Assembly (NCBI GenBank): GCA_003524305.1
Contig: DQHW01000024.1
Location: forward strand, 70,540 to 134,539
Length of the DNA stretch: 64,000 nucleotides
Direction of reading: 5' to 3'
Origin: Anaerolineaceae bacterium
Lineage (GTDB): Bacteria > Chloroflexota > Anaerolineae > Anaerolineales > Anaerolineaceae
Shown: piece after piece, positions 34,889 to 44,204 of the stretch
Layout of the letters: every line of letters begins with the position of its first letter
Position numbering within the stretch: position 1 is the first letter of the stretch
Program-made: the position numbers and the translations under genes
Notes under the pieces: model-generated
Database searches by the model: none
What the model was told of the DNA's origin: nothing
Seen by the model: the letters and a program-made list of their open reading frames with translations, nothing else

Positions 34889-36265
34889 TTATTCTTTTAA
34901 TAAATGAACTAATTCTGAAAAAAATTTTGCCTTATCAATTTGAGTTTGGATTCGAATTTGCTGATAGCCATTTTTCTTCTCGCTGTCATCTTCAATTTGC
35001 CCCACTATTCCATCTAAATCCAGCGTAGTAGTTGAATAACAACGAGATATTTGCCCGTAGTGTTGCATTAAGCCGGGAATTTTAACACCAAGGTCAGGAG
35101 CAAATATTCCTATAGGATTCTTACCAATTAAGTAGCTAAAAATGATGGTATGAAATCTGGAAGTTATTATGCTTTTAGCTGATGAAAGAATAGCTAGATA
35201 ATTACCAAAATCTAGGGGATGAATAAATAATAAACATTTTGTGTTTGGATCATTTCTCTTTACTTTATCGTAAATAACTTTACAAATCTCTTGATCTGCA
35301 TATGTTTGAGCTAATAGTACTATTTGAATCTTTTTTTGAATAATAAGGCGGGAAATAATTTCTACATAACAAGAAATAAGTTTAGATTCAGAAAATTCAT
35401 CGGACCGTTGTTTTTCAATGAATATTTCCGAATCCATTTTTCCTGCACGAAGTCCAAATTTTTCTAAACGTGGAACAAATATGACTGAATTTTCCAAATT
35501 TTCAATTGATGCGAATATTTCGTGGTAGGTGTCTGCAACAAAGAATGCTGGGTCAACACCTTGCCGAAGCTTATTTTGCTGTTTTGAATCAATAATTGAT
35601 TGTAGATAATTGAAGCTGTTATCCTCACGAGTGAATATTACATCTGAAGATGAAAAGAATAAATTGATTATCTCCTTGGACAAATCTGTCGTAAAAGGAC
35701 CAAAAGTCGAAGGTAGGCAAATGGCTTTAGTCGAAAATTTAGTCGATACAACATATGGTAAAACCCAGGCAATTAGGTGAAAAACATCATCTTGATTGTA
35801 CGAAAATAAATGTTCGCCACTATTGTAAAGAACAAAATCAACTTTTTCTTTAATGAATGTATTTACAAAACCTGAATCATTTACATACCTGTGAATCAGT
35901 TCAATAATATTTTGGTCTGATAATACTTCTTTTTTTATCTTGGATTTAATTTCATCAATTTCATATGTTAAAAACTCGATGTCAGGATATTGTGAAAGTA
36001 AGTAATACTTTGACTTAATTCCCAAATCTGAAAGAGGCAAGGTAACAAAAGTAATCTTACAAGACTTGTATATTGTTCGTAACAAATTAATAGTTCCCAG
36101 AGTAATACCTAAATCACCAAAATTACTACCCATGTGTCCGTAAAAAATTAAAAAATGGATATTTTTGGATTTAACCGCGTTAGCTAACCTTTGAATTTGT
36201 TGTAAGCCCTTTTTTTTTAAGTAATTAATTTTTTTTGAGATTAAATTTTTAGCAAATTTATTCAC
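34889..36265 (-). CDS. Polysaccharide pyruvyltransferase family protein
   Basis: The core has the family pattern: HFLIFYGHMGSNFGDLGITL near residue 36 (N-F-G-D), later DVIFTREDNSFNYL, and ITSRFHTIIFSYLIGKNPIG near residue 370, typical of CsaB/WcaK proteins that resemble GT-B enzymes and transfer pyruvate from PEP to sugar hydroxyls as a ketal. It would add acidic pyruvyl groups to the glycan or to a cell-wall polymer. Start is GTG 36265 with AGGAAA upstream. At 458 residues it is longer than the basic family (about 350), with an N-terminal helical extension rich in lysine. Confidence 0.85.
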   Translation of the reverse strand: MNKFAKNLISKKINYLKKKGLQQIQRLANAVKSKNIHFLIFYGHMGSNFGDLGITLGTINLLRTIYKSCKITFVTLPLSDLGIKSKYYLLSQYPDIEFLTYEIDEIKSKIKKEVLSDQNIIELIHRYVNDSGFVNTFIKEKVDFVLYNSGEHLFSYNQDDVFHLIAWVLPYVVSTKFSTKAICLPSTFGPFTTDLSKEIINLFFSSSDVIFTREDNSFNYLQSIIDSKQQNKLRQGVDPAFFVADTYHEIFASIENLENSVIFVPRLEKFGLRAGKMDSEIFIEKQRSDEFSESKLISCYVEIISRLIIQKKIQIVLLAQTYADQEICKVIYDKVKRNDPNTKCLLFIHPLDFGNYLAILSSAKSIITSRFHTIIFSYLIGKNPIGIFAPDLGVKIPGLMQHYGQISRCYSTTTLDLDGIVGQIEDDSEKKNGYQQIRIQTQIDKAKFFSELVHLLKE

Positions 36266-36380
36266 AATGGATTTCCTATAAAAATGCAGTAAATTATTTG
36301 AAAATTTTTTATATATCCAACTTGATCAGAAACAACATTAAAAGTATACTATCTAATTATAAAAAATCATTAGGTGGGTT

Positions 36381-37823
36381 ATGATAAATTCTAACCGTGT
36401 ATTAGTCGTGCTTTATCGCTATATTCCAGAAGTAGCACCGCGTGTTTTCAGATGGGGTTCAATAGTTGATGAATTAACATCCCAAAATATCGATGTGGAT
36501 GTTATTTGTGCTGCGCTCCCCAACACACCTGAGTTCGAAATTATTCAAAAAGCCAGGGTGTTTCGAATAAGCCCTTGGTTTAAAGGAAGTTATTCTCTAG
36601 ATCAAAGCAGAAAAAAAACTAATAGACCAAAAAGATATAAAGATTTTTTATTTTTTAAAATATTTCGAAAACGTGTTAAAAAGTTTTTGAAGAGGTTGCC
36701 AATTAATAGTTCCCTCCAAAAATATGGTGTAAATTTCTATCATAAATTTATATCTATCTTATCAAGAGTATTTAACAATTTACAATTAGCGTCCGATAAC
36801 ATAAGAAGATGGATTGGTTCCCTTTCGTGGCCCGAATATGGCATGTACTGGATTTTGCCTGCTTTCCTCAAAGCTTCACAACTAATCCGTCAAAATGAGT
36901 ATTCTGCAGTAATTACTGTCTCATGGCCTGTCTCTCCGCATGTTGTGGGATGGTTAATTCACAAAACTGTTGCAAAGAAACCTAACTGGATCGTGGATAT
37001 CGGAGACCCATTTAGCTTCAATACCACTACGCCAATAAATGATTTTAATAAATTTGGAAAATTAAATACAAGATTCGAACGAAGTCTGCTGAAAAATGCG
37101 ACATCTATTTCAGTTACGACATGTAAAACTCGTGAAGACTATATAAATTTTTTACCAGGTATTGAAAGTAAAATATTTGAGATTCCTCCGCTAATTCCAA
37201 AGGCTCAAAATCCAATAGAACCTAATCTCAAAAATTTGCTAAATGATAATAATCAAAAAAATAAATTGATTTTTACAGGCTCATTAAGAGCTAAAAATCG
37301 TCGACCCGATGTAATTCTATACCTATTTGACCAGGTGTTAAATGATAGTGAGTTAAAAGAAAAATTGGAATTGCATTTTTATGGAGACTCAAAACAATGT
37401 CTGGATTCATTCAAACCTTACAAAAATATTATTGATAAAAAAATATATTTACATGGAATTGTAGAAAAAAGCTTTATTGATCAAATAATTAATACTGCAG
37501 ATTTTTTAGTTAATATTGGTAACGTTACTGAAAACCAATTGCCCAGTAAGACTGTTGAATATATTTCAACGAATCGGCCAATCATTAATATTTCCTCTTC
37601 AAAGATTGACAGCTCTTGGGAAATCATATCAAAAACTGGAATAGGGATAAATATTTATGCAAAAGGGGTTGAAGAGATTAATGAGTCTGATATTTCGCAA
37701 TTACTAAATTTCATAAAGAATCCACCACCACCAATGGTAGATGAAACACTCAAAATAATAATAGAACCATATTCTATTGGTGTGATAACGAACCAATATA
37801 AAAATCTAATTTTTAAAAAATAA
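36381..37823 (+). CDS. GT4-like glycosyltransferase
   Basis: The protein has a GT-B pattern with N-terminal RVLVVLYRYIPEVAPRVFRW and the C-terminal donor region: LIFTGSLRAKNRRPDV, KIYLHGIVEKSFIDQI, ADFLVNIGNVTENQLPSKTVEYI, in which the P-S-K-x-x-E-Y motif binds the nucleotide sugar. A roughly 100-residue basic, poorly conserved insert sits near residue 80-150. It lies divergently from the pyruvyltransferase and has an AGGTGGG ribosome site just before ATG 36381. A damaged partial copy is at 33516. Confidence 0.82.
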   Translation: MINSNRVLVVLYRYIPEVAPRVFRWGSIVDELTSQNIDVDVICAALPNTPEFEIIQKARVFRISPWFKGSYSLDQSRKKTNRPKRYKDFLFFKIFRKRVKKFLKRLPINSSLQKYGVNFYHKFISILSRVFNNLQLASDNIRRWIGSLSWPEYGMYWILPAFLKASQLIRQNEYSAVITVSWPVSPHVVGWLIHKTVAKKPNWIVDIGDPFSFNTTTPINDFNKFGKLNTRFERSLLKNATSISVTTCKTREDYINFLPGIESKIFEIPPLIPKAQNPIEPNLKNLLNDNNQKNKLIFTGSLRAKNRRPDVILYLFDQVLNDSELKEKLELHFYGDSKQCLDSFKPYKNIIDKKIYLHGIVEKSFIDQIINTADFLVNIGNVTENQLPSKTVEYISTNRPIINISSSKIDSSWEIISKTGIGINIYAKGVEEINESDISQLLNFIKNPPPPMVDETLKIIIEPYSIGVITNQYKNLIFKK

Positions 37824-37902
37824 AAAATAATGTTATTGTAGATGTGAAAGTTTACAATCCAAGTTAACAATATGTATAACTAGACTAAGGAAATGAATTC
37901 GG

Positions 37903-39075
37903 ATGAGAATTTTGCATATTGTTTCAAGTTTGAATCCAATTTATGGAGGGCAACCGGAAGTTGTAAAACAACTTATCCCTGCCATATCATCATTAGGACA
38001 TCAAAATGAAGTTTTGGCGCTTGATCAATATCAATATCAGTTTCCAGAAATCTACAATGTAATCATTCATTCGCTCGCCCCAAGTTTCGGAAAATACAAT
38101 CTCAATTTTAAGCTGATTCCCTGGCTGCTAAAAAATATAAGCCAATTTGACTGTGTTATTTGTCATGGCATTTGGCAATTTCAAAGCTATGGAACATGGT
38201 TGGCAACCTGGTTTCATAAGTTTCCTTTCTTTGTCTACGTGCACGGTGCTTTGGATCCCTGGTTTAAAATGACTTATCCAGTAAAACATTTAAAAAAATG
38301 GTTATACTGGCCCTGGGCAGAGTACTTTGTCTTGAAATCCGCCTCCGGAGTATTATTTACTTCTGATGGAGAAAAAAAACAAGCCTCAAAATCTTTTTGC
38401 TTGTATGATGTAAATCCAGTAGTTGTCAATTTTGGAATAAAAAAACCAGAAATAGATGTGATTCGAGCAAAAAATGCTTTCACCAAAAGTTTCCCTGAGA
38501 CGGATGGGAAAGAAGTTTTATTGTTTATGGGAAGAATTCATCCAATAAAAGGATGTGATAACTTTCTGAAAGCATTTTCAGAATTATCAAGACGTAACAC
38601 CAACTGGCATTGTGTAATCGCTGGCCCCGATGTAATCGGGTGGCAACCAGCTTTAGTAGAATTGGCAAAACAATTAAACATCTCAGACAGAATCACCTGG
38701 GCAGGAATGTTGGAAGGTGAATCAAAATGGGGAGCTTTATTATCCGCGTCTTGCCTGGTTTTGCCATCCCACACCGAAAATTTTGGTATTGTTGTTGCGG
38801 AAGCATTAGCCTGTGGAACGCCGGTAATTCTCACAAATAAGGTAAATATTTGGGAGACGATTGAAATTGAAAAAGCAGGCTTTGTGGGTGATGATACTGT
38901 CGATGGACTGTGTGAATCTTTAATAAAATGGTCTGAACTCAGTAAAGTGAACCTACTCACCATGCAAGAAAATGCGAAACGTTGTTTTGCCAATAATTTT
39001 GAAATAGACTTGAATACAAAAAAAATGATAAACTTACTCGAACATGAGATCTTGAAAAAACACAAAAAAAAATAA
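37903..39075 (+). CDS. GT4 glycosyltransferase
   Basis: The protein starts MRILHIVSSLNPIYGGQPEVV and contains the GT-B second domain: LFMGRIHPIKGCDNFLKAF, WHCVIAGPD, WAGMLEGESKWGALLSA and LPSHTENFGIVVAEALACG, which includes the E-x(7)-E motif of GT4 retaining enzymes. It transfers sugar from a nucleotide donor to a glycan acceptor in the cytoplasm. It is 80 bases after the previous glycosyltransferase and 65 bases before an SDR, in one plus-strand cluster. The central GALDPWFKMTYPVKHLKKWL segment is characteristic of polysaccharide GT4 enzymes. Confidence 0.9.
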   Translation: MRILHIVSSLNPIYGGQPEVVKQLIPAISSLGHQNEVLALDQYQYQFPEIYNVIIHSLAPSFGKYNLNFKLIPWLLKNISQFDCVICHGIWQFQSYGTWLATWFHKFPFFVYVHGALDPWFKMTYPVKHLKKWLYWPWAEYFVLKSASGVLFTSDGEKKQASKSFCLYDVNPVVVNFGIKKPEIDVIRAKNAFTKSFPETDGKEVLLFMGRIHPIKGCDNFLKAFSELSRRNTNWHCVIAGPDVIGWQPALVELAKQLNISDRITWAGMLEGESKWGALLSASCLVLPSHTENFGIVVAEALACGTPVILTNKVNIWETIEIEKAGFVGDDTVDGLCESLIKWSELSKVNLLTMQENAKRCFANNFEIDLNTKKMINLLEHEILKKHKKK

Positions 39076-39139
39076 TCATATATTCCAGACCTGATGTTCA
39101 TTCTTCCTAACTAATAAAATATCCTTTTTGGAGGGTTGA

Positions 39140-40117
39140 TTGATTAAGAAAAGAATTTTAGTAACAGGAGGGAGTGGATTCATCGGAACAAATCTTATTG
39201 AACAATTGCTGGAAAAAAACACAGAATTGATCAATATTGATATCAATCCGCCAAAAAAGAAAAATCACACAGCTTTTTGGAAGGAATGTGATATTCGAGA
39301 TTTCGATACTTTGGATAAATTGGTAAATGAGTTTCAACCTGAAATTATCGTTCATTTAGCTGCAAAAACTGATCTGAATGGAAACACATTATCCGATTAT
39401 GCTGCAAATACCGATGGGATTGAGAACCTGATCCACTCGAGTTTGAATTGTAAGAATCTACAATTTGTTATTTTCACTTCCACCCGATTAGTCAATAATA
39501 TTGGATACCAGCCTGAAACTGATGATGATTACTCACCTACTACTCTGTATGGTGAAAGTAAAATGCTGGGTGAGAAAATGGTAAGAGCATCATCAAAAAA
39601 AATGCCTTATCAGTGGATAATATTACGCCCTACATCCATTTGGGGGCCCTGGTTTGGGACACCTTATAACGATTTTTTTATGTCCATTATTCATTCACTT
39701 TATATTCATCCCAAAAGTTACAAAATTAGGAAATCATTTGGTTATGTTGGAAATACAGTTTTTGAGTTGAATAAATTGATCAACGATTTTCCTCCAGAAT
39801 TAAATCAAAAAACTATATATTTATGTGATTTTGAACCTATTGATGTATTTGATTGGGCGAAAAGTATTGCAACATTGCAACACGTTCGACCTCCAATGGA
39901 AATAAATATCCGTTTCTTGAAATTTATTGCAAAATGTGGGGATTTTCTTAAGAAATTAGGATATAAAGAACCGCCATTAACTTCCTTCAGATTAAATAAC
40001 ATAATAACCAATATGATCTATGACACCCGGGATCTTGAAGCTTTTTGCGGACCTCTCCCTTATAGTCAACAAGATGGAATTCGGGCTACTTTGGATTGGA
40101 TAGATAGAAATAAATGA
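39140..40117 (+). CDS. NAD-dependent epimerase/dehydratase
   Basis: Extended SDR: NAD site RILVTGGSGFIGTNLIEQL, D-I-R-D at about residue 52 binding the adenine, catalytic Y-G-E-S-K in TTLYGESKMLGEKM preceded by Ser-Thr in FTSTRLV. It has a GGAGG ribosome site five bases before TTG 39140. It could epimerise or dehydrate a nucleotide-sugar for the transferases on either side. The lack of a standard C-terminal substrate signature leaves the substrate open. Confidence 0.88.
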   Translation: MIKKRILVTGGSGFIGTNLIEQLLEKNTELINIDINPPKKKNHTAFWKECDIRDFDTLDKLVNEFQPEIIVHLAAKTDLNGNTLSDYAANTDGIENLIHSSLNCKNLQFVIFTSTRLVNNIGYQPETDDDYSPTTLYGESKMLGEKMVRASSKKMPYQWIILRPTSIWGPWFGTPYNDFFMSIIHSLYIHPKSYKIRKSFGYVGNTVFELNKLINDFPPELNQKTIYLCDFEPIDVFDWAKSIATLQHVRPPMEINIRFLKFIAKCGDFLKKLGYKEPPLTSFRLNNIITNMIYDTRDLEAFCGPLPYSQQDGIRATLDWIDRNK

Positions 40118-40124
40118 GGTATTA

Positions 40125-40685
40125 ATGTTTCCCAAATATCAAGATCTTTCAATATTCGAAGTACCAAAAGAGTTCAGAGGTCGGTCGAAAATACAAATTC
40201 AATTATGGTGGTTTGTGCAAGCAACTTTGTTTAGAATTAGCCCTCAATTTATGTATGAATGGCGGAATTTTCTGTTGCGTTTGTTCGGTGCAAGAATCGG
40301 CATGGGAGTGAAAATTCGCCCAACATCAAAAATAACCTATCCTTGGAATCTCGAAATAGGAAATTATTCCTGGATTGGTGATGAATGTACAATATACAAT
40401 CTTGGAAAAATTATTATTGGAAATAATGTCGCGCTTGCCCATAAAGTTTATCTCTGCACTGGGACGCACGATTACACTGACATTCTATTTCGTATCTATG
40501 CGAAAGAAATTACTATTCATGATGAAGTTTGGTTACCTAACGATGTCTTTGTTGGACCTGGTGTGACTATTGGGCGTGGAACCGTTGTTGGTGCGCGAAG
40601 CACGGTTCTCTCAGACCTGCCAGAAGCCATGATCTGTTACGGCAACCCGGCCAAACCCATGAAACCACGAGTCATGAGATCATGA
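40125..40685 (+). CDS. WcaF-type sugar O-acetyltransferase
   Basis: The 186-residue protein has left-handed beta-helix hexapeptide repeats: RIGMGVKIRPTSKITYP, IGNYSWIGDECTIYNLG and VGPGVTIGRGTVVGARSTVL, with the catalytic-type His in CTGTHDYTD. The N-terminal YQDLSIFEVPKEFRGRSK is characteristic of WcaF-like acetyltransferases, which O-acetylate exopolysaccharide sugars using acetyl-CoA. It starts 7 bases after the SDR (GAGG upstream) and its stop overlaps the next start as ATGA, so it is co-translated with the WcaI-like gene, as in colanic acid loci. Confidence 0.9.
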   Translation: MFPKYQDLSIFEVPKEFRGRSKIQIQLWWFVQATLFRISPQFMYEWRNFLLRLFGARIGMGVKIRPTSKITYPWNLEIGNYSWIGDECTIYNLGKIIIGNNVALAHKVYLCTGTHDYTDILFRIYAKEITIHDEVWLPNDVFVGPGVTIGRGTVVGARSTVLSDLPEAMICYGNPAKPMKPRVMRS

Positions 40686-41905
40686 AGATCTTGATTCACG
40701 GCTTAAATTTTAGCCCTGAACTGATCGGCATCGGAAAATATACCGGTGAATTGGCCCAATGGTTGGCCGCTGCTGGACACGAAGTACACGTGGTCACTGC
40801 TCCACCTTATTATCCCGATTGGAAAGTAAGACCTCCATATAGTGCTTGGCGATATCAGACTGAGAATTGGCAGGGCGCTAAAGTCGTTCGCTGTCCACTC
40901 TGGGTGCCGCGCCATCCTTCTGGAATTACCCGAATTATTCATCTTATCTCTTTTGCTGTCAGCAGTTTTTTTGCTATGATCAGCCAAATTAAGTTTAAAC
41001 CCGATGTGGTTATAAGCATTGTTCCCACATTATTTGCTGCATCTACCACCGAATGGGTGGCTAGTAGGTGCAAGGCCACCAGTTGGTTGCATATCCAGGA
41101 CTTTGAAGTAGATGCTGCTGCTAATCTGGGAATGGTTCACTCAAAAAATATCATGATGCGCCTGGCAATCCAATGGGAAAAATCGATCCTAAACCGGTTT
41201 GATTGTATATCCTCCATTTCAAACCAGATGGTAAAACGCCTGATCACAAAGGGAGTTCCCGAAGAAAAAACAGTGCTATTTCCAAACTGGGTAGACACAA
41301 AAATAATTTACCCACTTCCAACCGAAGATAATACTTACCGATCCAAACTGGGCATTTCAAACGATCAGATCGTAATCCTTTATTCAGGGAACATGGGTTC
41401 CAAACAAGGTCTTGGGTTGATTGTGGATGTCGCGCGGAAACTGCAGGAGAACCACCAACTTGTATTCGTTTTATGCGGAAACGGATCAAGCCGCTCTGAA
41501 TTGGAAAAATCTGCAATTGGTTTAATAAATCTGAAGTTTTTGGATATTCAACCAATAGAAGAATTGAACCATTTGCTCAACTCTGCTGATATACATATCC
41601 TTCCACAACAAGCCGAAGCAGCAGATTTGGTCATGCCCTCGAAATTACTGGGCATGATGGCCAGCGGCAAACCAATTATAGCAACAGCTCACCCAGGTAC
41701 CGAATTGGCAAATGTTGTCAGCCAGACAGGCATTGTCACACCGCCAGGGGATGTTGACGCTTTGGTTCAAGCGATCTTGCAAATGGCAGATTCACCAGAT
41801 TTAAGAAATGACCTTGGATCCAATAGTTTTCAAATGGTCAACAATATTTGGAACCAGGAAAAAGTAATAAGTGATTTTCAAAGAAAATTGATAGGACTTT
41901 GTTGA
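40682..41905 (+). CDS. wcaI: WcaI-like GT4 glycosyltransferase
   Basis: The protein starts MKILIHGLNFSPELIGIGKY and has TAPPYYPDWKVRPPY and CPLWVPRHPSGITR, which are hallmarks of the WcaI family from colanic-acid clusters. The second domain has VILYSGNMGSKQGLGLIVDV, FVLCGNGSSRSELE, ADIHILPQQAEAADLVMPSK and GKPIIATAHPG. It probably adds a fucose-type or other sugar. It overlaps WcaF by 4 bases. The remnant at 21927 derives from a relative of this gene. A terminator follows at 42007. Confidence 0.9.
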   Translation: MKILIHGLNFSPELIGIGKYTGELAQWLAAAGHEVHVVTAPPYYPDWKVRPPYSAWRYQTENWQGAKVVRCPLWVPRHPSGITRIIHLISFAVSSFFAMISQIKFKPDVVISIVPTLFAASTTEWVASRCKATSWLHIQDFEVDAAANLGMVHSKNIMMRLAIQWEKSILNRFDCISSISNQMVKRLITKGVPEEKTVLFPNWVDTKIIYPLPTEDNTYRSKLGISNDQIVILYSGNMGSKQGLGLIVDVARKLQENHQLVFVLCGNGSSRSELEKSAIGLINLKFLDIQPIEELNHLLNSADIHILPQQAEAADLVMPSKLLGMMASGKPIIATAHPGTELANVVSQTGIVTPPGDVDALVQAILQMADSPDLRNDLGSNSFQMVNNIWNQEKVISDFQRKLIGLC

Positions 41906-42006
41906 TACAAGATTAATAAATTTAGTGAGTTTTGTAGCATTACAAACTGATTTTTCTTCACAACTTTATTTTAGGATTTAGGATAGGATATTCTTTAAAG
42001 AAATCC

Positions 42007-42028
42007 ACCAATCGGAGATTGGTTTTTT
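42007..42028 (+). terminator. Rho-independent terminator of the glycan operon
   Basis: ACCAATC (42007-42013), loop GGA, GATTGGT (42017-42023), followed by TTTTT. It closes the plus-strand cluster that ends with the WcaI-like gene. Confidence 0.8.
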
Positions 42029-42886
42029 ATGGGTATTTCGATAGTGTTATTAAAATGTTCTTAACATCATAATTAAAGTTTATAATTATTATTACCTGTT
42101 ATTCCTAAATGCAAGGCCTTTGCGGAGAAATGACGAACCTGATTATGTTTTTTTATCTTATGTGAAAATCTCATCCTAGCAAAGCAGTGATTATGATTTT
42201 AATTTTTGTTACTTATATATTGTTGCGCTGAAACAATTCTGAAGTGTTATATTTGTCTCAAATAAGACTAAAATTATCCAAGAATTATTGATGAACAATA
42301 ATATAACTATACGAATTGTTGATTTTTTATTTGATCCGCATGTGGTCTCTTGAATCGTTAATATTAACCATATGATCTTCTATCTCTTGCGCTAAAGAAA
42401 TTATTCCACACGACTTTGACTCCGCTTTCGCCCTCTCGCTCCAAAAACAGATGAAACTGGTAGTTTAGTTGGTTAATGAGGTAGACAACGTGAGAATTAA
42501 CCTAGTTTCTCATCTGCAAAATGTTAAGAAAAACTCCTTTTGCGCTTTTAAAAATATACAAAAACTCGTCTCATGAATTTTTTAAGATTCCATTTTCCAT
42601 ATAATAGAAGGAGCTTCTCCTCTGGGAGTAAAAATGGGGCATTTAAATCTATAAATATTGGTGTCTGCCAACCCGTATCATATATATTAATTAATTGATC
42701 AGTACCCTTATTGGATAAAACCTAACCTATTCTATTGCAGGATTAAGCTCTCATACCAGGTGTTATGCCTTGGATAGATATTTGTTCAGCAAACCAGTAA
42801 CAATAGGTGCTCAAATAGATGAACTCAATCAATTGTTCTTCACATAAACTAATCAAAGATAACTATTCAACCATGGGGGTTGAAAT
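42029..42886. other. Eroded intergenic DNA
   Basis: More than 850 bases with no gene that can be supported. Short open stretches, such as one around 42430-42540 that reads LVNEVDNVRINLVSHLQNV, look like old coding DNA broken by stops. No RNA gene was seen. Confidence 0.5.
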
Positions 42887-43321
42887 ATGCCTGATCAAGA
42901 ATTCTTTTCGCCAAACGACCTATCATATTCAAGGGATTCTTGTTTGCCGAAGCCTGCGATCCGTTTAATGTCTTACTTTATCTTTGCATGGTGGACAGAA
43001 ATTTGCTGATGAAAAAGAAATGCCAATTAAAATGACTTCCGCTGCGTTCTATGCAAATAGAATAAACGGTTTTCTAACTGCCTGACAGGTAGACCACAAA
43101 TCCATCCTTTTGATCATCCATATTAGATTCCAAATGGGCTTTTGGTTGATTGGCTTAAAGACACGCATGAATACTTGTTGATTGTAAGCAATAATTCTAA
43201 AACCAACACCGAGATCATGATCTACCGGATGATCGACAATTTCTACCCTCACCCTGTTTACGATAGTCCGTGACGCGATATTGATTGGGATGTCTGCAAT
43301 GATCTATATCAGTGTGACTAG
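42887..43321 (+). pseudogene. Decayed gene of unknown function
   Basis: A reading frame starts at ATG 42887 (MPDQEFFSPNDLSYSRDS, 40 codons, stop at 43007). Further fragments in shifted frames follow: MPIKMTSAAFYANRINGFLT near 43020, then from 43127 IPNGLLVDWLKDTHEYLL continuing to RMIDNFYPHPVYDSP, a stop, and RDIDWDVCNDLYQCD before TAG 43321. The pieces look protein-like and continue in one direction, so they are probably one gene broken by two or three frameshifts and stops. No family is recognised. Confidence 0.5.
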
Positions 43322-43349
43322 TACAAGACGAATCGGGCGTGAGTCACAC
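43312..43349. repeat. Inverted repeat with 22-base spacer
   Basis: GTGTGACT (43312-43319) and AGTCACAC (43342-43349) are reverse complements. It lies at the end of the decayed gene and upstream of the partition operon. It could be a protein-binding site, but there is no direct evidence. Confidence 0.35.
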
Positions 43350-43711
43350 AAAACTATTATAAAAAATGGGATTAATAGGTGTTTCTCACCAACCAATCAA
43401 ACTAACCGGGTGCTGAAAAATGATAAATAGTTTATAAACTATACGAAATACTCATTCCTATAATGAACTAAAGACGTTGAGTTTAATTACCGCTCCCGCA
43501 TAATCGGCAGAAGAAGCTGTTTCTGTGTTGCAAAACATGCCATTTCAAAAAAAGAAGTCTGCTCCTGTAAGGGTAAAAGAGTTTAAATATAAACACTATC
43601 AACAGTTTGGTCGTTAAATGATCGAGCTGTTTTTGTGACTTTTTCCCAACACTCAATAATGAAATCGATGGATATACTGCAGATAGACAAAAATATATAG
43701 ATGAGGTGCAT

Positions 43712-44017
43712 ATGCCAGGACCGTTACTAACTAATCCAAATGTATCAAAAGCAATAGACTCTCAGGAGCAGCTGGTTGATACTTGGACAATATCAATGAC
43801 GGGGATCAGCGAGGTGGATGGCTTGCTTCTTCAAGCCAACCACACAGTCAAAAACGACTATCTAAAGCTCCTCCCAGACGGACTGTCGCAGATCACGGAG
43901 ATATTCAAAGAACGGAAAGTCGTGGTGGTTACTCCGGTATTGTTTGACGCCTTGGGGAAGGTGATCACTACAGCGAAAGCGATTCCTGCATCTGCGGCGC
44001 TGCCGGACGAGGGTTAG
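43712..44017 (+). CDS. Small hypothetical protein upstream of parA
   Basis: A 101-residue reading from ATG 43712 with GAGG five bases upstream. The sequence runs from MPGPLLTNPNVS through KVVVVTPVLFDALGKVI to a C-terminus rich in alanine. No membrane segment or known domain is seen. The coding-like pattern continues some 80 bases upstream in frame without a good start, so it may be the end of a larger broken gene. It precedes parA on the same strand and may belong to the same operon. Confidence 0.5.
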   Translation: MPGPLLTNPNVSKAIDSQEQLVDTWTISMTGISEVDGLLLQANHTVKNDYLKLLPDGLSQITEIFKERKVVVVTPVLFDALGKVITTAKAIPASAALPDEG

Positions 44018-44020
44018 ATA

Positions 44021-44122
44021 ATGAAGGTCGCGGCGTTTAAGCTGGGGAATGCCGCAAACAGCAATCCTTTGGGACACGTAAAGGTCCAACCTGGTTTTCA
44101 CACTTCTATCACGTCTACTTGA
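44021..44122 (+). CDS. Possible 33-residue small protein
   Basis: A short frame (MKVAAFKLGNAANSNPLG and on) opens three bases after the previous stop and ends at 44122, about 80 bases before the ParA start. The tight spacing is the main support; there is no ribosome site of its own and no recognisable family. Confidence 0.25.
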   Translation: MKVAAFKLGNAANSNPLGHVKVQPGFHTSITST

Positions 44123-44204
44123 ACCTTTTTTGGGTAGAATTTTTAAGTAAAGGCTAAAACTCATAGTGAAGCAAATTATTAAAAATAAATGGAGGTTGAT
44201 CGAA

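Noticed and set aside
11376..41905. Wzx/Wzy-dependent pathway
   Set aside because: No flippase of the MATE-like Wzx type or Wzy polymerase was recognised; an ABC-2 pair is present instead.
43049..43252. Minus-strand small gene
   Set aside because: It is antisense to the protein-like fragments of the decayed plus-strand gene and has no ribosome site or known domain.
43312..43349. parS site for the ParAB pair
   Set aside because: It is an inverted repeat with a long spacer, unlike the compact parS palindromes, and there is only one copy.
41906..43711. tRNA or attachment site at the edge of the accessory block
   Set aside because: I could not find a cloverleaf-like segment or a direct repeat with the right border near 51821.
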